DNA of 64,000 bases from Geothrix rubra (GTDB lineage Bacteria > Acidobacteriota > Holophagae > Holophagales > Holophagaceae): assembly GCF_030268065.1 (NCBI RefSeq), contig NZ_BSDD01000001.1, positions 974,530 through 1,038,529 on the forward strand. Reading direction: 5' to 3'. Positions 1-8,133 of this stretch are shown here, piece by piece (the stretch's first letter is position 1; each line of letters begins with the position of its first letter). The notes under the pieces are model-generated. The model did no database searches. It saw only the letters and a list, made by a program, of their open reading frames with translations, and had not been told where the DNA came from. Both the position numbers and the translations under genes were made by a program.

Positions 1-243
1 GACGTTCAGGCGGGGGAAGTCCGCCGTCACCTTCGCGGCGAACCCGCGGATCGCGGAAGGGTCCTGGAGGTCCACGACGTACGAGGCCATGCCGGGATTC
101 GCCCGGACCGTGTCCTCCAGCACCTCCCGCCGCCTCCCCGCGATGACCACCTGGTTCCCGCGGGCGTGGAAGGCCTCCGCCAGCCCCCGCCCGATGCCCG
201 AGCCGCCGCCGGTGATGAGGATGGTGTTGCCGCGCATGTCCAT
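1..243 (-). CDS. SDR-family oxidoreductase, N-terminal part (runs off window)
   Basis: The first 81 codons of a short-chain dehydrogenase/reductase lie on the minus strand, and the rest is beyond the left edge. The Rossmann glycine motif TGGGSGIGRGLAEAF sits at about residues 11-25, followed by a basic AGRR segment typical of NADP(H)-binding members and a VVDLQD segment that normally contacts the adenine. The N-terminus resembles the DltE-like SDR subgroup. The active-site YxxxK is not in view, so substrate and activity are unknown. The start is the ATG at 243; a second ATG lies two codons downstream. Confidence 0.85.
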   Translation of the reverse strand, partial: MDMRGNTILITGGGSGIGRGLAEAFHARGNQVVIAGRRREVLEDTVRANPGMASYVVDLQDPSAIRGFAAKVTADFPRLNV

Positions 244-314
244 GGTGCCTCCCGCAACGTGCCCCCGTACGGTAGTCCAGGGCACCAGCCGGAACAACCA
301 CGGGCCCTGCGGAT

Positions 315-1061
315 TCAGCAGCCCCGGGCCCGGGCCTCGGACACCAGGAACACGGCCAGATCCGCCGGATCCACCGAGAGGACCGGCAGCCCCGCCAGGA
401 AACCGGGGCGGGTGATCCGGTCGTCCACGGGGGCACCGGCTGCGAGGGCCCGCAAGCGCGCGAGGAGGGCCGTGAAGTTCGCGGACCGGGAAGGCTGGAG
501 GGCCGGCCCCAGGCACTGGTAGTTGAGCCGGCCCTCGTAGAGCATGATCCCGGGAAGCCCGTCGTTCCGCTGCACCAGGATGAACGGCTCCCTCGAGGAG
601 GTCCGCCGTTCCAAGGTGGTCTCCACCTTCTTGGTGATCGCCAGGCCGCTCGTCAGCAGGGCCTTGCCCAGGTCCAGCTTCCGCTCCGTGGTCTTGACCA
701 GCTCCGAGGTCTCCATCGTGCGGTGGCCGCGCAGGAAGGCCGCGATGGAGGCGGCCGGGCATTCATGCCGCTGGCCCCGCCCATCCACGGCCACGAACCC
801 CTCGGAAGCACATTCCAGGTTCCGGGCCACCACGCGGTCCTTGTCCCCCTGGATGGCGGCCACCTCGCCGACGAAGGCCGTGAACCCCGCCGCCGCCAGG
901 GCCTCCACGATCCGGGCACCGTCCTGGGTGGCGCGGACCAGCACCCTCGGGGGCGTCCCGGCAAGCAGGCGCGCGGCATCCACCTGGGCGATCCCGGCGA
1001 TGTCGGCCGCCCGCCGGACACCATCGGGATCAGTAGGAAGGCTTGCGACCGCAACGAACAT
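315..1061 (-). CDS. hypothetical protein
   Basis: This is an uncharacterised protein of about 248 residues. The N-terminal third has the spacing of a ribosomal bL12-like fold (a GIAQVDAARLLAG helix followed by alternating beta/alpha segments); I infer this only from the pattern. A lysine-rich helical stretch around residues 120-145 (KTTERKLDLGKALL) follows. No signal peptide or membrane segment is evident. Third-position GC matches neighbouring genes, which supports it being coding. The start is the ATG at 1061; a GTG three codons upstream (1070) is an alternative. I do not recognise a family. Confidence 0.6.
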   Translation of the reverse strand: MFVAVASLPTDPDGVRRAADIAGIAQVDAARLLAGTPPRVLVRATQDGARIVEALAAAGFTAFVGEVAAIQGDKDRVVARNLECASEGFVAVDGRGQRHECPAASIAAFLRGHRTMETSELVKTTERKLDLGKALLTSGLAITKKVETTLERRTSSREPFILVQRNDGLPGIMLYEGRLNYQCLGPALQPSRSANFTALLARLRALAAGAPVDDRITRPGFLAGLPVLSVDPADLAVFLVSEARARGC

Positions 1062-1210
1062 GGCACCCACCCGGAATGATCATCCCCCGCCCGCGGCGAT
1101 GGTGCAGCCCTTTCCCCAGGAACGCCCGCCCGGCCACGGACCTGGGCTTGCTACGGCAGGGCCACCGGCCGGGCGCACGGATCGGCAGATTGCAGGCCGG
1201 AGGCAGGACG

Positions 1211-1238
1211 AAAAAGGCCTGCCGTGAAGGGCAGGCCT
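1211..1238 (-). terminator. Rho-independent terminator after tRNA-Arg
   Basis: On the minus strand a 9-bp stem (AGGCCTGCC/GGCAGGCCT) with a 6-nt loop is followed by a run of T residues. It lies 17 bases past the 3' end of the tRNA gene, where a terminator is expected. Confidence 0.8.
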
Positions 1239-1254
1239 GCGTGGTAAATCAGAG

Positions 1255-1331
1255 TGGTGGTCCCGGAGCGACTCGAACGCCCGACCCTCAGATTCGTAGT
1301 CTGATGCTCTATCCAGCTGAGCTACGGGACC
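1255..1331 (-). tRNA. tRNA-Arg(ACG)
   Basis: The minus strand folds as a 77-nt tRNA. The acceptor stem GGTCCCG pairs with CGGGACC, the D-arm GCTC pairs with GAGC, and the anticodon loop CTACGAA is closed by TCAGA/TCTGA. The T-arm carries the TTCGAGT loop, and the 3' ACCA is encoded. Anticodon ACG reads arginine CGN codons after deamination to inosine. There is no integrase or attachment duplication next to it. Confidence 0.95.
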
Positions 1332-1348
1332 GCACTGAACCATCGATT

Positions 1349-2581
1349 CTACCGGATTCCCTCCGGCTGTCCATCCCAAACCCGCAGGGGCGCGGTGCGG
1401 GAGGTGGGGCAGGCGCGGCCGGTGAGGCCCGTGGCCAGGCGGTCCATGAGGGCCCGGGCGGTGGTGAGCTTGCCGCCCAGCACCAGGGTGAGGTTCCCGA
1501 AGCGCGCGTGCCGCTCCAGCACGGCCTCCCGGCTGAGGTGGGTGGTGAGGCCCGAGGCGGCCACCAGGGGCCGGACACCCAGTTCCTCGGCGCGGAGGGG
1601 CAGGCTCCGCCAGGGGATGGCGGGCAGGTTCGCCGCCAGCGCGTCGAACAGCTCCTCCCGCTCGGCCTCGAGGATGGGCACCCAGCCGTCGCCCACCTCG
1701 CGCTCGGTGGTGCCCACCTGGAGGAGGCCGTCGCGGGGGATCACGAAGAGGATCCGCCCCTTGGGCCGGCGGATGGCCCAGGGGCGCTCGCAGCCCGGCA
1801 CGGCGTCGAACCAGAGGTGGATGCCTGACGAAAGCCGCAGGCGCTTCCGGTCCTCCCCGAACCAGCCCGCCATGGCACCGTCCGTCCAGGGCCCCAGGGC
1901 GAAGACCCAGCGGCGGGCGGAGAGGCGGCGGGTGGCGCCATCCCGCCGGTCCCGCAGGACCGCCCTGTGCAGCTCCCCCGCGGTGTCCTCGAAGGAGGCG
2001 ACGTCATGGAAATCCAGGCGCAGGGCCTCGCTGGAGGCGGCGAGGTCCCGGGTCAGCTCCCGGTCCCAGGTCATGAGGTCGGCGTAGGCCGTCGCGCCCC
2101 GGAAGGGGCCGCCCGCGGACCGGGGATCGGCCTGGAAGGTGGAGGGAGGCACGCCGCCCAGGCGCAGCTCCGGCGGCCAGCCCGGCCGCTCGGCGCCCCA
2201 GTGGTCGTAGAGGCCGATGCCGAGGCGGTGGGCCAGGCCCTCGGGCCAGGAGCGGTGGGGCATCCAGAAGGCCTCCCAGCGGCAGCGGCGCGGCGCGATG
2301 CGGGACCAGGTGGCCCGTTCCGCCAGGCCCTCCCGCATCTGCCGGATGTCGCCGGTGAGCAGGTAGCGGATGCCGCCGTGGAGGAGCTGGCTGGACCACT
2401 GGCTGGTGCCGCCGCCCACCTCGCCGCGGTCCACCAGGGCGCAGGCGATGCCCCGGAGGGTGAGCTCCCGGGCCAGGGCCGCCCCGTGGATGCCCGCCCC
2501 GACGATCGCGATTTCCGTGTCCAGGACCGCCGGCAGATCGCAGCGGCCTTCGGGCGGGGCGGGCCAGGCGGGCTCGGACAT
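1349..2581 (-). CDS. FAD-dependent oxidoreductase, glycerol-3-phosphate dehydrogenase-like
   Basis: This is a flavoprotein of the DAO/GlpD family. The N-terminal FAD dinucleotide motif (IVGAGIHGAALARELTLRG) is at about residues 26-44. The GlpD-type segment SSQLLHGGIRYL follows at about residue 62, and VGTTE at about residue 290 fits the GlpD core. At about 410 residues it is shorter than classical GlpD (roughly 500 or more) and lacks the C-terminal helical domain, so oxidation of glycerol-3-phosphate with quinone reduction is likely but not certain. No glpF or glpK lies nearby. The ATG at 2581 has a GAGG five bases upstream. It is divergent from the MFS gene that follows. Confidence 0.75.
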   Translation of the reverse strand: MSEPAWPAPPEGRCDLPAVLDTEIAIVGAGIHGAALARELTLRGIACALVDRGEVGGGTSQWSSQLLHGGIRYLLTGDIRQMREGLAERATWSRIAPRRCRWEAFWMPHRSWPEGLAHRLGIGLYDHWGAERPGWPPELRLGGVPPSTFQADPRSAGGPFRGATAYADLMTWDRELTRDLAASSEALRLDFHDVASFEDTAGELHRAVLRDRRDGATRRLSARRWVFALGPWTDGAMAGWFGEDRKRLRLSSGIHLWFDAVPGCERPWAIRRPKGRILFVIPRDGLLQVGTTEREVGDGWVPILEAEREELFDALAANLPAIPWRSLPLRAEELGVRPLVAASGLTTHLSREAVLERHARFGNLTLVLGGKLTTARALMDRLATGLTGRACPTSRTAPLRVWDGQPEGIR

Positions 2582-2631
2582 GGGCACCTCGCCCCCAGTG
2601 TGACGGCACGGTGTGCTTCAATGAAGCCACC

Positions 2632-3855
2632 ATGAGCCCCACCCGCCTCCGTTCCGTCCTGAACCTCACGGTCCTCGTGGCCGCGCTGGGCTACTTCGTC
2701 GACATGTTCGACCTGCTGCTGTTCCCCATCGTGCGGCAGCCGAGCCTCACGGCCCTGGGCGTGCCCCCGGGGGACGCCCAGGTGTCGGCCACCTTCCTGC
2801 TGCTCAACGCGCAGATGGTGGGCATGCTCCTGGGGGGCATCCTCTGGGGCATCCTGGGCGACAAGAAGGGGCGGCTGAGCACCCTCTTCGGCAGCATCGC
2901 GCTCTACTCCGTGGCCAACATCGCCAACGCCTTCGTCCATTCCATCCCGTCCTACGTGGTGTGGCGGTTCCTCGCAGGGCTGGGCCTGGCCGGCGAACTC
3001 GGTGCCGCCGTGACGCTGGTGAGCGAGATCCTGCCCCGGGACCTGCGGGCCTACGGCACGGCCATCGTCGCCGCCGTGGGCATCTTCGGGACCGTGACCG
3101 CCAGCCTCGTGGGCAAGTACCTGCCTTGGCGCGTGGCCTACCTGGCCGGAGGCGGCCTCGGGCTGCTGCTCCTGGTGACCCGCTTCAGCCTGCGGGAGAG
3201 CGCCATGTTCCGCGACCTGGGGAGCCACGAGGTGAAGCGGGGCGACTTCCTCTGCCTCTTCACCAGCGGCGAGCGGTTCCTGCGCTACCTCCGCTGCATC
3301 CTCATCGGCCTCCCCACCTGGTTCGTGGTGGCCATTCTCATCACCTCGGCCCCGGAGTTCGCGCCGAAGATCGGGGTGACGGGCCCCGTGGCCGCGGGCA
3401 CCGCGGTGGCCTTCTGCTACACCGGCATCACGCTGGGCAGCCTGGCCTCCGGCATCCTCAGCCAGCTCTGGGGCAGCCGCAAGAAGGTGGTGCTGGTCTT
3501 CATCCTGGGCGCCCTGGCGGGCGTGGCGACCTACCTGAGCCTGCGGGGCCTCACCCCCGCCGCCTTCTACCTGCTCGCCGGCTTCCTCGGGCTCGCCACC
3601 GGGTACTGGGCCGTCTTCGTCACCATCGCGGCGGAGCAGTTCGGCACCAACCTGCGCTCTACCGTGGCCACCACGGTGCCCAACTTCGTCCGCGGCTCGG
3701 TCCCCCTCATCACCGGGAGCTTCATCGCGCTGAGGAACCACCTCGGCTTCATCGGCTCCGCCTGGGTGGTGGGGCTGGCCTGCTTCGTCCTGGCCCTGGT
3801 CTCGCTCTGGGGCATGGCGGAGACCCACGGCCGGGACCTCGACTTCGTGGAGTAG
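2632..3855 (+). CDS. MFS transporter, metabolite:H+ symporter type
   Basis: This is a major facilitator carrier of about 407 residues with around 12 hydrophobic segments. The loop 2-3 signature appears as GILGDKKGRLSTLFGS at about residues 77-92, and the acidic DMFDLL in TM1 is typical of the metabolite:proton symporter (ShiA/ProP-like) branch. A long central loop contains EVKRGDF. The substrate cannot be read from sequence. I chose the ATG at 2632 because the in-frame GTG at 2611 adds only seven residues before it. It is divergent from the GlpD-like gene, with the promoters in the 50-bp gap. Confidence 0.85.
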   Translation: MSPTRLRSVLNLTVLVAALGYFVDMFDLLLFPIVRQPSLTALGVPPGDAQVSATFLLLNAQMVGMLLGGILWGILGDKKGRLSTLFGSIALYSVANIANAFVHSIPSYVVWRFLAGLGLAGELGAAVTLVSEILPRDLRAYGTAIVAAVGIFGTVTASLVGKYLPWRVAYLAGGGLGLLLLVTRFSLRESAMFRDLGSHEVKRGDFLCLFTSGERFLRYLRCILIGLPTWFVVAILITSAPEFAPKIGVTGPVAAGTAVAFCYTGITLGSLASGILSQLWGSRKKVVLVFILGALAGVATYLSLRGLTPAAFYLLAGFLGLATGYWAVFVTIAAEQFGTNLRSTVATTVPNFVRGSVPLITGSFIALRNHLGFIGSAWVVGLACFVLALVSLWGMAETHGRDLDFVE

Positions 3856-3865
3856 CGGCCTCCTC

Positions 3866-4393
3866 CTAGCGGGGCGGCAGCACCTTGGCGTCCCGCACCG
3901 TCGCGAGGTCCACCTCGACGGTCCTCCCATCCTTCAGCGTCAGGCGCAGGGTCCCCCTCGCCGGCAGGTCCAGGGATTCAGCCCCGCCGTTCACCGCACC
4001 CTCCACCCGGATGCGGAAGGTCCCGCTGCCGCCGTAGTGGTTCCGGCCCACCCGCATGACCAGATGCTCAGCCCTGGGAAGGACGATGCGCTTCGTCTCC
4101 CTCACGCTCTTGTCGTTGTAGGCCCGGGGATTCATGGCCAGCTTCGCGTGGCCGGCCTGGTCGGACAGGCCCAGGTCCACGTTGATGTTGGCGTCGCTGG
4201 GGGTGATGTCCACGGTCACCACCAGCGGACCCGGCCCGGCCGTGAAGGCGTAGTAGGCCTCGCCCCTGTCGTCCTCGGCGATGCGCCCGGTGATGACCCC
4301 ATCCGAAGGCAGGGGCAGCGGATGTGCCCGGTCCATGCGGGTCTGCGCCGCAAGGGGGAGGACGAGGATGGCGAGCAGGGCCGCGGTCTTCAT
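3866..4393 (-). CDS. secreted PPC-like domain protein
   Basis: This exported protein of about 175 residues has a clear signal peptide (MKTAALLAILVLPLAAQ). The mature part has the pattern of a bacterial pre-peptidase C-terminal (PPC) beta-sandwich: an acidic YYAFTAGPGPLVVTVDI strand pair, a DANINVDLGLSD segment and a GSGTFRIRVEG strand near residue 130. PPC domains usually accompany secreted proteases, but no catalytic domain is present here, so it may be a stand-alone binding or inhibitory module. It is convergent with the MFS gene and 50 bases from the SDR gene. Confidence 0.7.
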   Translation of the reverse strand: MKTAALLAILVLPLAAQTRMDRAHPLPLPSDGVITGRIAEDDRGEAYYAFTAGPGPLVVTVDITPSDANINVDLGLSDQAGHAKLAMNPRAYNDKSVRETKRIVLPRAEHLVMRVGRNHYGGSGTFRIRVEGAVNGGAESLDLPARGTLRLTLKDGRTVEVDLATVRDAKVLPPR

Positions 4394-4444
4394 GCTGGAG
4401 CCTCGGGAGGATTTCCCCCGAGCTTAGCATTCCCTCCGACCGGC

Positions 4445-5173
4445 CTAGAAGACGGCGTCGGCCCCGCCGTCGATCGGGATCACCACCCCCGTCGTCCAGG
4501 TGCTCTCGTCGCTCAGCAGGTGGGCGGCCAGCAGGGCCACCTCCACTTCGGTGCCCAGGCGCTTGAGCGGGTTCACCGAGGAGAGGCGCGCCAGGTCGCC
4601 GGCGGGATCCTCGCTGGCGGCGAGGCGCGTGTCCACCATGGGCGTGTGGACGGGACCGGGGGCGATGGCGTTGCAGCGGATGCGCCGGGGCGCCCATTCC
4701 TGCGCCAGCACCCGGGCCAGCATGTGGACCCCGGCCTTGGAGACGCTGTAGGCGGCGCTGTCCGGGATGGCCCGCAGGCCGATGTTGGAGCCGACCAGGA
4801 CGACGCTGCCGCCCTCGCGCAGTTTCGGCCCCAGGTGGTGGCAGAGGAGCCAGGGTCCCCGCAGGTTGGCGGCGAGGGTGGCGTCGAAGGCGGCGATGGG
4901 CGTGGAGGCCACGCTGCCTGTCAGCAGCTGGCCCGCGGCTAGGAACATGCCGTCCAGGTCCGGGCACTGCTCCGCGAAGGCGGCCACGGCGGCCTCGTCG
5001 GAGTGGTCCAGGGCCACGTGCCTGGCCACCCACAGGGTCTCCTGGAGTTCGGCGAGCCGGCGTCCGGCGAGCACCAGGTCCGCCCCGCTGTCCCAGAAGA
5101 GCCGGGCCGCGGCCCGGCCGATGCCGCTGCCCGCTCCGGTCACCAGGATGCGCTTGCCGCGCAGGCTGCTCAC
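4445..5173 (-). CDS. SDR-family oxidoreductase
   Basis: This classical short-chain dehydrogenase has 242 residues. The TGAGSGIGRAAARLF cofactor motif is at about residues 11-25 and AGRR gives likely NADP preference. The catalytic Ser is in VGSNIG, followed by Tyr and Lys in AAYSVSKAGVHML at about residue 150. The C-terminal segment IPIDGGADAVF fits the family. The GTG start at 5173 overlaps the stop of the DUF502 gene by GTGA, so the two are translationally coupled at the end of a pgsA-DUF502-SDR operon. The substrate is unknown. Confidence 0.85.
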   Translation of the reverse strand: MSSLRGKRILVTGAGSGIGRAAARLFWDSGADLVLAGRRLAELQETLWVARHVALDHSDEAAVAAFAEQCPDLDGMFLAAGQLLTGSVASTPIAAFDATLAANLRGPWLLCHHLGPKLREGGSVVLVGSNIGLRAIPDSAAYSVSKAGVHMLARVLAQEWAPRRIRCNAIAPGPVHTPMVDTRLAASEDPAGDLARLSSVNPLKRLGTEVEVALLAAHLLSDESTWTTGVVIPIDGGADAVF

Positions 5174-5808
5174 GGGGTCTCCGTCACCCGGAAGGTTCCC
5201 GTCCCCGTACGGGGCGGGGCCACCACGCCGCCGCTGACGGCCCAGGTGAGGGCCTGGTCGGCGCTGATCTCCAGCGGCCGGACCTGGGAGGCGTCCATCA
5301 TCACCACGTAGCCCGAGGTGGGATTGGGCGAGGTGGGGACATAGACCGCCAGCATCTTCTCGCCCCCGGGGACGGCCCAGGCGCAGTCGCGGCTGGCCAC
5401 GAACCCGAGGGTGTAGGCCCCCGGATGGGGCCACTCGACCAGCACCACCTCCTTGAAGCTGCCCCCCTGCCCCGACTGGATGGCGCCCATGAGCTGGCGC
5501 GTGGCGCCGTAGATGCTCTTCACCACGGGGACGTGGAGCATGAGCTCGTCCAGCCACTCCATGAGCTGGCGACCCGCGAAGTTGCTCATGAGGGCGCCCA
5601 CGGCGGCCAGCATGAGGAGGGTCACCAGGGCCGAGAACAGGGCCAGGGCCCAGTAGGGCAGGTCCGGCGCATGGAGGTGCTGGGCGACCCAGGTGAGGGG
5701 GCCGCGGAAGATCCCCACCAGCGCGTTGAAGATCCCGTTGAGGATCCACAGCGTCACCACCAGGGGCAGCAGGGTGAAAACGCCTGCGATGAGGTACTTT
5801 CGGATCAT
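5170..5808 (-). CDS. DUF502 family membrane protein
   Basis: This 212-residue inner-membrane protein has two N-terminal transmembrane helices (about residues 7-30 and 55-80). A conserved soluble part contains HVPVVKSIYGATRQLMGAI and a later VYVPTSPNPTSGYVV, both hallmarks of DUF502. The biochemical role of the family is not established. It overlaps pgsA upstream (ATGA) and the SDR gene downstream (GTGA), so all three are co-transcribed. Association with pgsA suggests an envelope role, which is inference. Confidence 0.88.
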   Translation of the reverse strand: MIRKYLIAGVFTLLPLVVTLWILNGIFNALVGIFRGPLTWVAQHLHAPDLPYWALALFSALVTLLMLAAVGALMSNFAGRQLMEWLDELMLHVPVVKSIYGATRQLMGAIQSGQGGSFKEVVLVEWPHPGAYTLGFVASRDCAWAVPGGEKMLAVYVPTSPNPTSGYVVMMDASQVRPLEISADQALTWAVSGGVVAPPRTGTGTFRVTETP

Positions 5809-6458
5809 TCGGGATCCCCCTTCTGCTTGCCGGTGAGGTTGCCGTCCTCGGCCATGATCCGGGGACCGACCACCTTCCAGAAGGCGTGGAAGTAGGACAC
5901 CGCGCTCCAGACCGCCAGGATCAGCGCGGCCCAGAGCAGCAGGACGCCCATGCCCCAGAAGAAGGTGTAGGGCCGGTTCAGCTGGATGAAGAACCGGAAG
6001 ATCTCCTTGTGGGTCCACTCGTAGAGCCAGTAGTCCAGCCGGGGGCCGAGGATCAGGCAGGAGATGGCCGCCACCTGGAAGCCCATCTTCCACTTGCCCA
6101 CGGTGCCCGCGGGGATGGTGAGGCCCTCCTCGCTGGCGATGCCGCGGAGACCCGTGACCGCGAACTCCCGGGCCAGGATGATGAAGGTCATCCAGGCGGG
6201 CGCGAGGTTCAGCTCCACGAGGGAGATCAGGGCCCCGGCCACCAGCAGCTTGTCCGCCAGGGGATCCAGGAGCTTGCCCAGGGTGGTCACCTGCTTCCAG
6301 CGCCGGGCCAGGTAGCCGTCCAGCCAGTCCGTGATGGAGGCGGCCCAGAACACCACCACCCCGATGACCTCGTGGTTGGTCACCTTGGTCATCAGGACGA
6401 CGACCAGGATGGGAACCATCAGGATCCGGGCCAGCGACAGGAGGTTGGGGAGGTTCAT
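5805..6458 (-). CDS. pgsA: CDP-diacylglycerol-glycerol-3-phosphate 3-phosphatidyltransferase
   Basis: This 217-residue integral membrane enzyme of the CDP-alcohol phosphatidyltransferase family makes phosphatidylglycerol phosphate. The family signature DG-x2-AR-x8-G-x3-D-x3-D is intact in DGYLARRWKQVTTLGKLLD at about residues 45-63 and the ADK that follows. Several hydrophobic helices surround it, and length and N-terminus (NLPNLLSLARI) fit PgsA rather than PssA. The ATG at 6458 is the only good start. It leads the pgsA-DUF502-SDR operon. Confidence 0.92.
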   Translation of the reverse strand: MNLPNLLSLARILMVPILVVVLMTKVTNHEVIGVVVFWAASITDWLDGYLARRWKQVTTLGKLLDPLADKLLVAGALISLVELNLAPAWMTFIILAREFAVTGLRGIASEEGLTIPAGTVGKWKMGFQVAAISCLILGPRLDYWLYEWTHKEIFRFFIQLNRPYTFFWGMGVLLLWAALILAVWSAVSYFHAFWKVVGPRIMAEDGNLTGKQKGDPE

Positions 6459-6514
6459 GGGGGAGGTCGTTCCTGGACAGGGCGGCCGCAGCCGGACCTC
6501 CAGCCTACCTGCTT

Positions 6515-7087
6515 TCAGAGCACGTTCAGGCCCCCCCGGGCCAGGAGCCCCTGCCAGCCGGCATCGGGGACCACCGCGAAGGTGCCGGGATCGGCCTCCC
6601 CCTGGGCCAGACTGGCGAGGGAGACATGGACGGGGATCCCCCGGGCCTGGACGCCGGCCAGCACCTCGACAGCCACGGGATCCTCCAGCAGTTCCAGGGC
6701 CTGGTGGGCCAGGCAGAGCCAGGGCGTGCCAGGCTCCAGGTAGGCGAGGGTCTCCAGGAGCAGGCGCCGGCCCAGGGCCCGGTCGCCGGGGGCGAAGGCG
6801 CTGCGGAGGAGGAGGACCGGACGCGGGGCCGGACCCGCCGCCAGGGAGGACGGCGTTGGCGCCGGTCGCCGGCCCGCGGCCAATTCCAGTTCCCAGGTGC
6901 CGCCGCGGGAGGTCGCCCGGGGCCTGAGGCCCTGCCGCTCGAGGAAGCCCGCCACGTTCACCCGCAGGGTCTCGTCCTGGCCCACGATCCGCAGGGCCTC
7001 GCCGGGATGCTCCGCCAGCAGGGACCGGAGTTCCACCAGGGCCTGGAAGACCGTGACATCGCGCAGCTCGAGGGTGAGGATATCCAT
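6515..7087 (-). CDS. TusA/DsrE-type (YedF-like) sulfur-carrier protein
   Basis: This two-part protein has about 190 residues. Residues 1-70 resemble a TusA/SirA fold (MDILTLELRDV, with a GEALRIVGQDE strand), but the catalytic Cys of TusA is not visible. Residues 85-190 follow the DsrE-like pattern (VLLLRSAFAPGDRALGRRLL). The architecture matches YedF of selenium metabolism, yet the missing cysteine argues against a normal sulfur-relay role. The ATG at 7087 was preferred over upstream codons that would overlap queG. It is divergent from queG. Confidence 0.5.
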   Translation of the reverse strand: MDILTLELRDVTVFQALVELRSLLAEHPGEALRIVGQDETLRVNVAGFLERQGLRPRATSRGGTWELELAAGRRPAPTPSSLAAGPAPRPVLLLRSAFAPGDRALGRRLLLETLAYLEPGTPWLCLAHQALELLEDPVAVEVLAGVQARGIPVHVSLASLAQGEADPGTFAVVPDAGWQGLLARGGLNVL

Positions 7088-7103
7088 GGGAGGGAGCCTT
7101 CGC

Positions 7104-8048
7104 GTGCCAGTTGAACACCCGGATCCGCTGGCATTCAAGGACTGGCTTCGCCAGGAGGCCCGGAGCCTCGGGTTCTCCCATGCGGGTTTCGCCGGCTGCG
7201 GGCCCTTCGAGACGGAGCGGCCGCGCCTCGAGGCCTGGTTCGCCGAGGGCCGCGGCGAGCCCCTGCCCTACCTGGACCCGGCCGCCCTGCTGGATCCCCG
7301 CACCGTCTTCCCCGGCGCCCACACGGCCCTCGTGGGTTTCTTCCCCTACGCCCGGCCCGGGGCCGTCCCCGGGGCCGCCCCCGGCAGCCTCAAGCTCAGC
7401 CGGTATCTCTGGGGACCGGACTATCACCTGGTCCTCAAGTCCCGGCTGGCCCGCCTGCTGGAGGCCGCCCAGGCCCGCTGGCCGGGCCTGGAGGGCCGGG
7501 TCTGCGTGGACACGGCCCCCCTGCTGGAGCGCCAGCTGGCGGTCCGCGCCGGCCTCGGCTGGCAGGGCAAGCACACCCTCCTCATCGCCGGGAAGGACGG
7601 CTCCTGGGGCTTCCTGGGGGTCCTGCTGCTGTCCACGGAGCTCCCTCCGGACCCGCCCTTCGCCGCGGACCGCTGCGGCACCTGCACCGCCTGCCTGGCG
7701 GCCTGCCCCACCGGGGCCCTGGCCCCCTTCCGCCTGGACCCGGCCCGCTGCCTCACCACCTACACCCTGGAGACGGAGGCCGAGCCGCCCCCCGACGTCG
7801 TCGCGGCGCTGGCGGAGACCCGCTGGGCCGCGGGCTGCGACATCTGCCAGGAGGTCTGCCCCTGGAACCGGGCCCCGCTCTGGGGGGATCCGGACCTCTG
7901 GGGGGGCCCGAGCCCCCTCCACACCCGCCCCGCGGCGGACCTGCCCCGGGGCGCCGCCCAGTGGCGGAAGCTCACCCGGAGGACCGCCCTGAGGCGCGTC
8001 CGGGACCGCCATTGGCGCGCCACCTTGGCCAGGATACAAGGCTCGTGA
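7104..8048 (+). CDS. queG: epoxyqueuosine reductase
   Basis: This cobalamin- and Fe-S-dependent enzyme catalyses the last step of queuosine synthesis in tRNA. Two ferredoxin-type cysteine clusters are visible: CGTCTACLAACPTGAL at about residues 191-206 and CDICQEVCPWN at about residue 250. The conserved LGWQGKHTLL segment precedes them. At 314 residues it lacks the C-terminal HEAT extension found in longer QueG proteins. The GTG at 7104 is chosen because GGGAGGGAG lies eight bases upstream. Confidence 0.92.
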   Translation: MPVEHPDPLAFKDWLRQEARSLGFSHAGFAGCGPFETERPRLEAWFAEGRGEPLPYLDPAALLDPRTVFPGAHTALVGFFPYARPGAVPGAAPGSLKLSRYLWGPDYHLVLKSRLARLLEAAQARWPGLEGRVCVDTAPLLERQLAVRAGLGWQGKHTLLIAGKDGSWGFLGVLLLSTELPPDPPFAADRCGTCTACLAACPTGALAPFRLDPARCLTTYTLETEAEPPPDVVAALAETRWAAGCDICQEVCPWNRAPLWGDPDLWGGPSPLHTRPAADLPRGAAQWRKLTRRTALRRVRDRHWRATLARIQGS

Positions 8049-8055
8049 TTTTTCA

Positions 8056-8085
8056 TTGGAAGTGAAGGGCTTTTGCCCATATAAA
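8056..8085 (+). promoter_or_regulatory. sigma70-type promoter for speA
   Basis: TTGGAA (8056-8061) and TATAAA (8080-8085) are separated by 18 bases in an AT-rich pocket directly upstream of speA. The spacer contains a GGGC/GCCC stem nested in GGAAGT/ACTTCC (8058-8094), which may also act as the queG terminator or as an operator. Confidence 0.5.
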
Positions 8086-8133
8086 CGAACTTCCGGCCGA
8101 AGGTGGCCGCCCCGGTTTGAGGAGGCACCTCGG

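Noticed and set aside
1255..1331. tRNA-Arg as an integration site of a genomic island
   Set aside because: No integrase, no direct repeat of the tRNA 3' end and no composition shift are seen on either side.
2071..3930. Very long minus-strand frame opposite the MFS gene
   Set aside because: It is a GC-driven open frame with a low-complexity HGE/AEG-rich translation, overlapping two clear genes.
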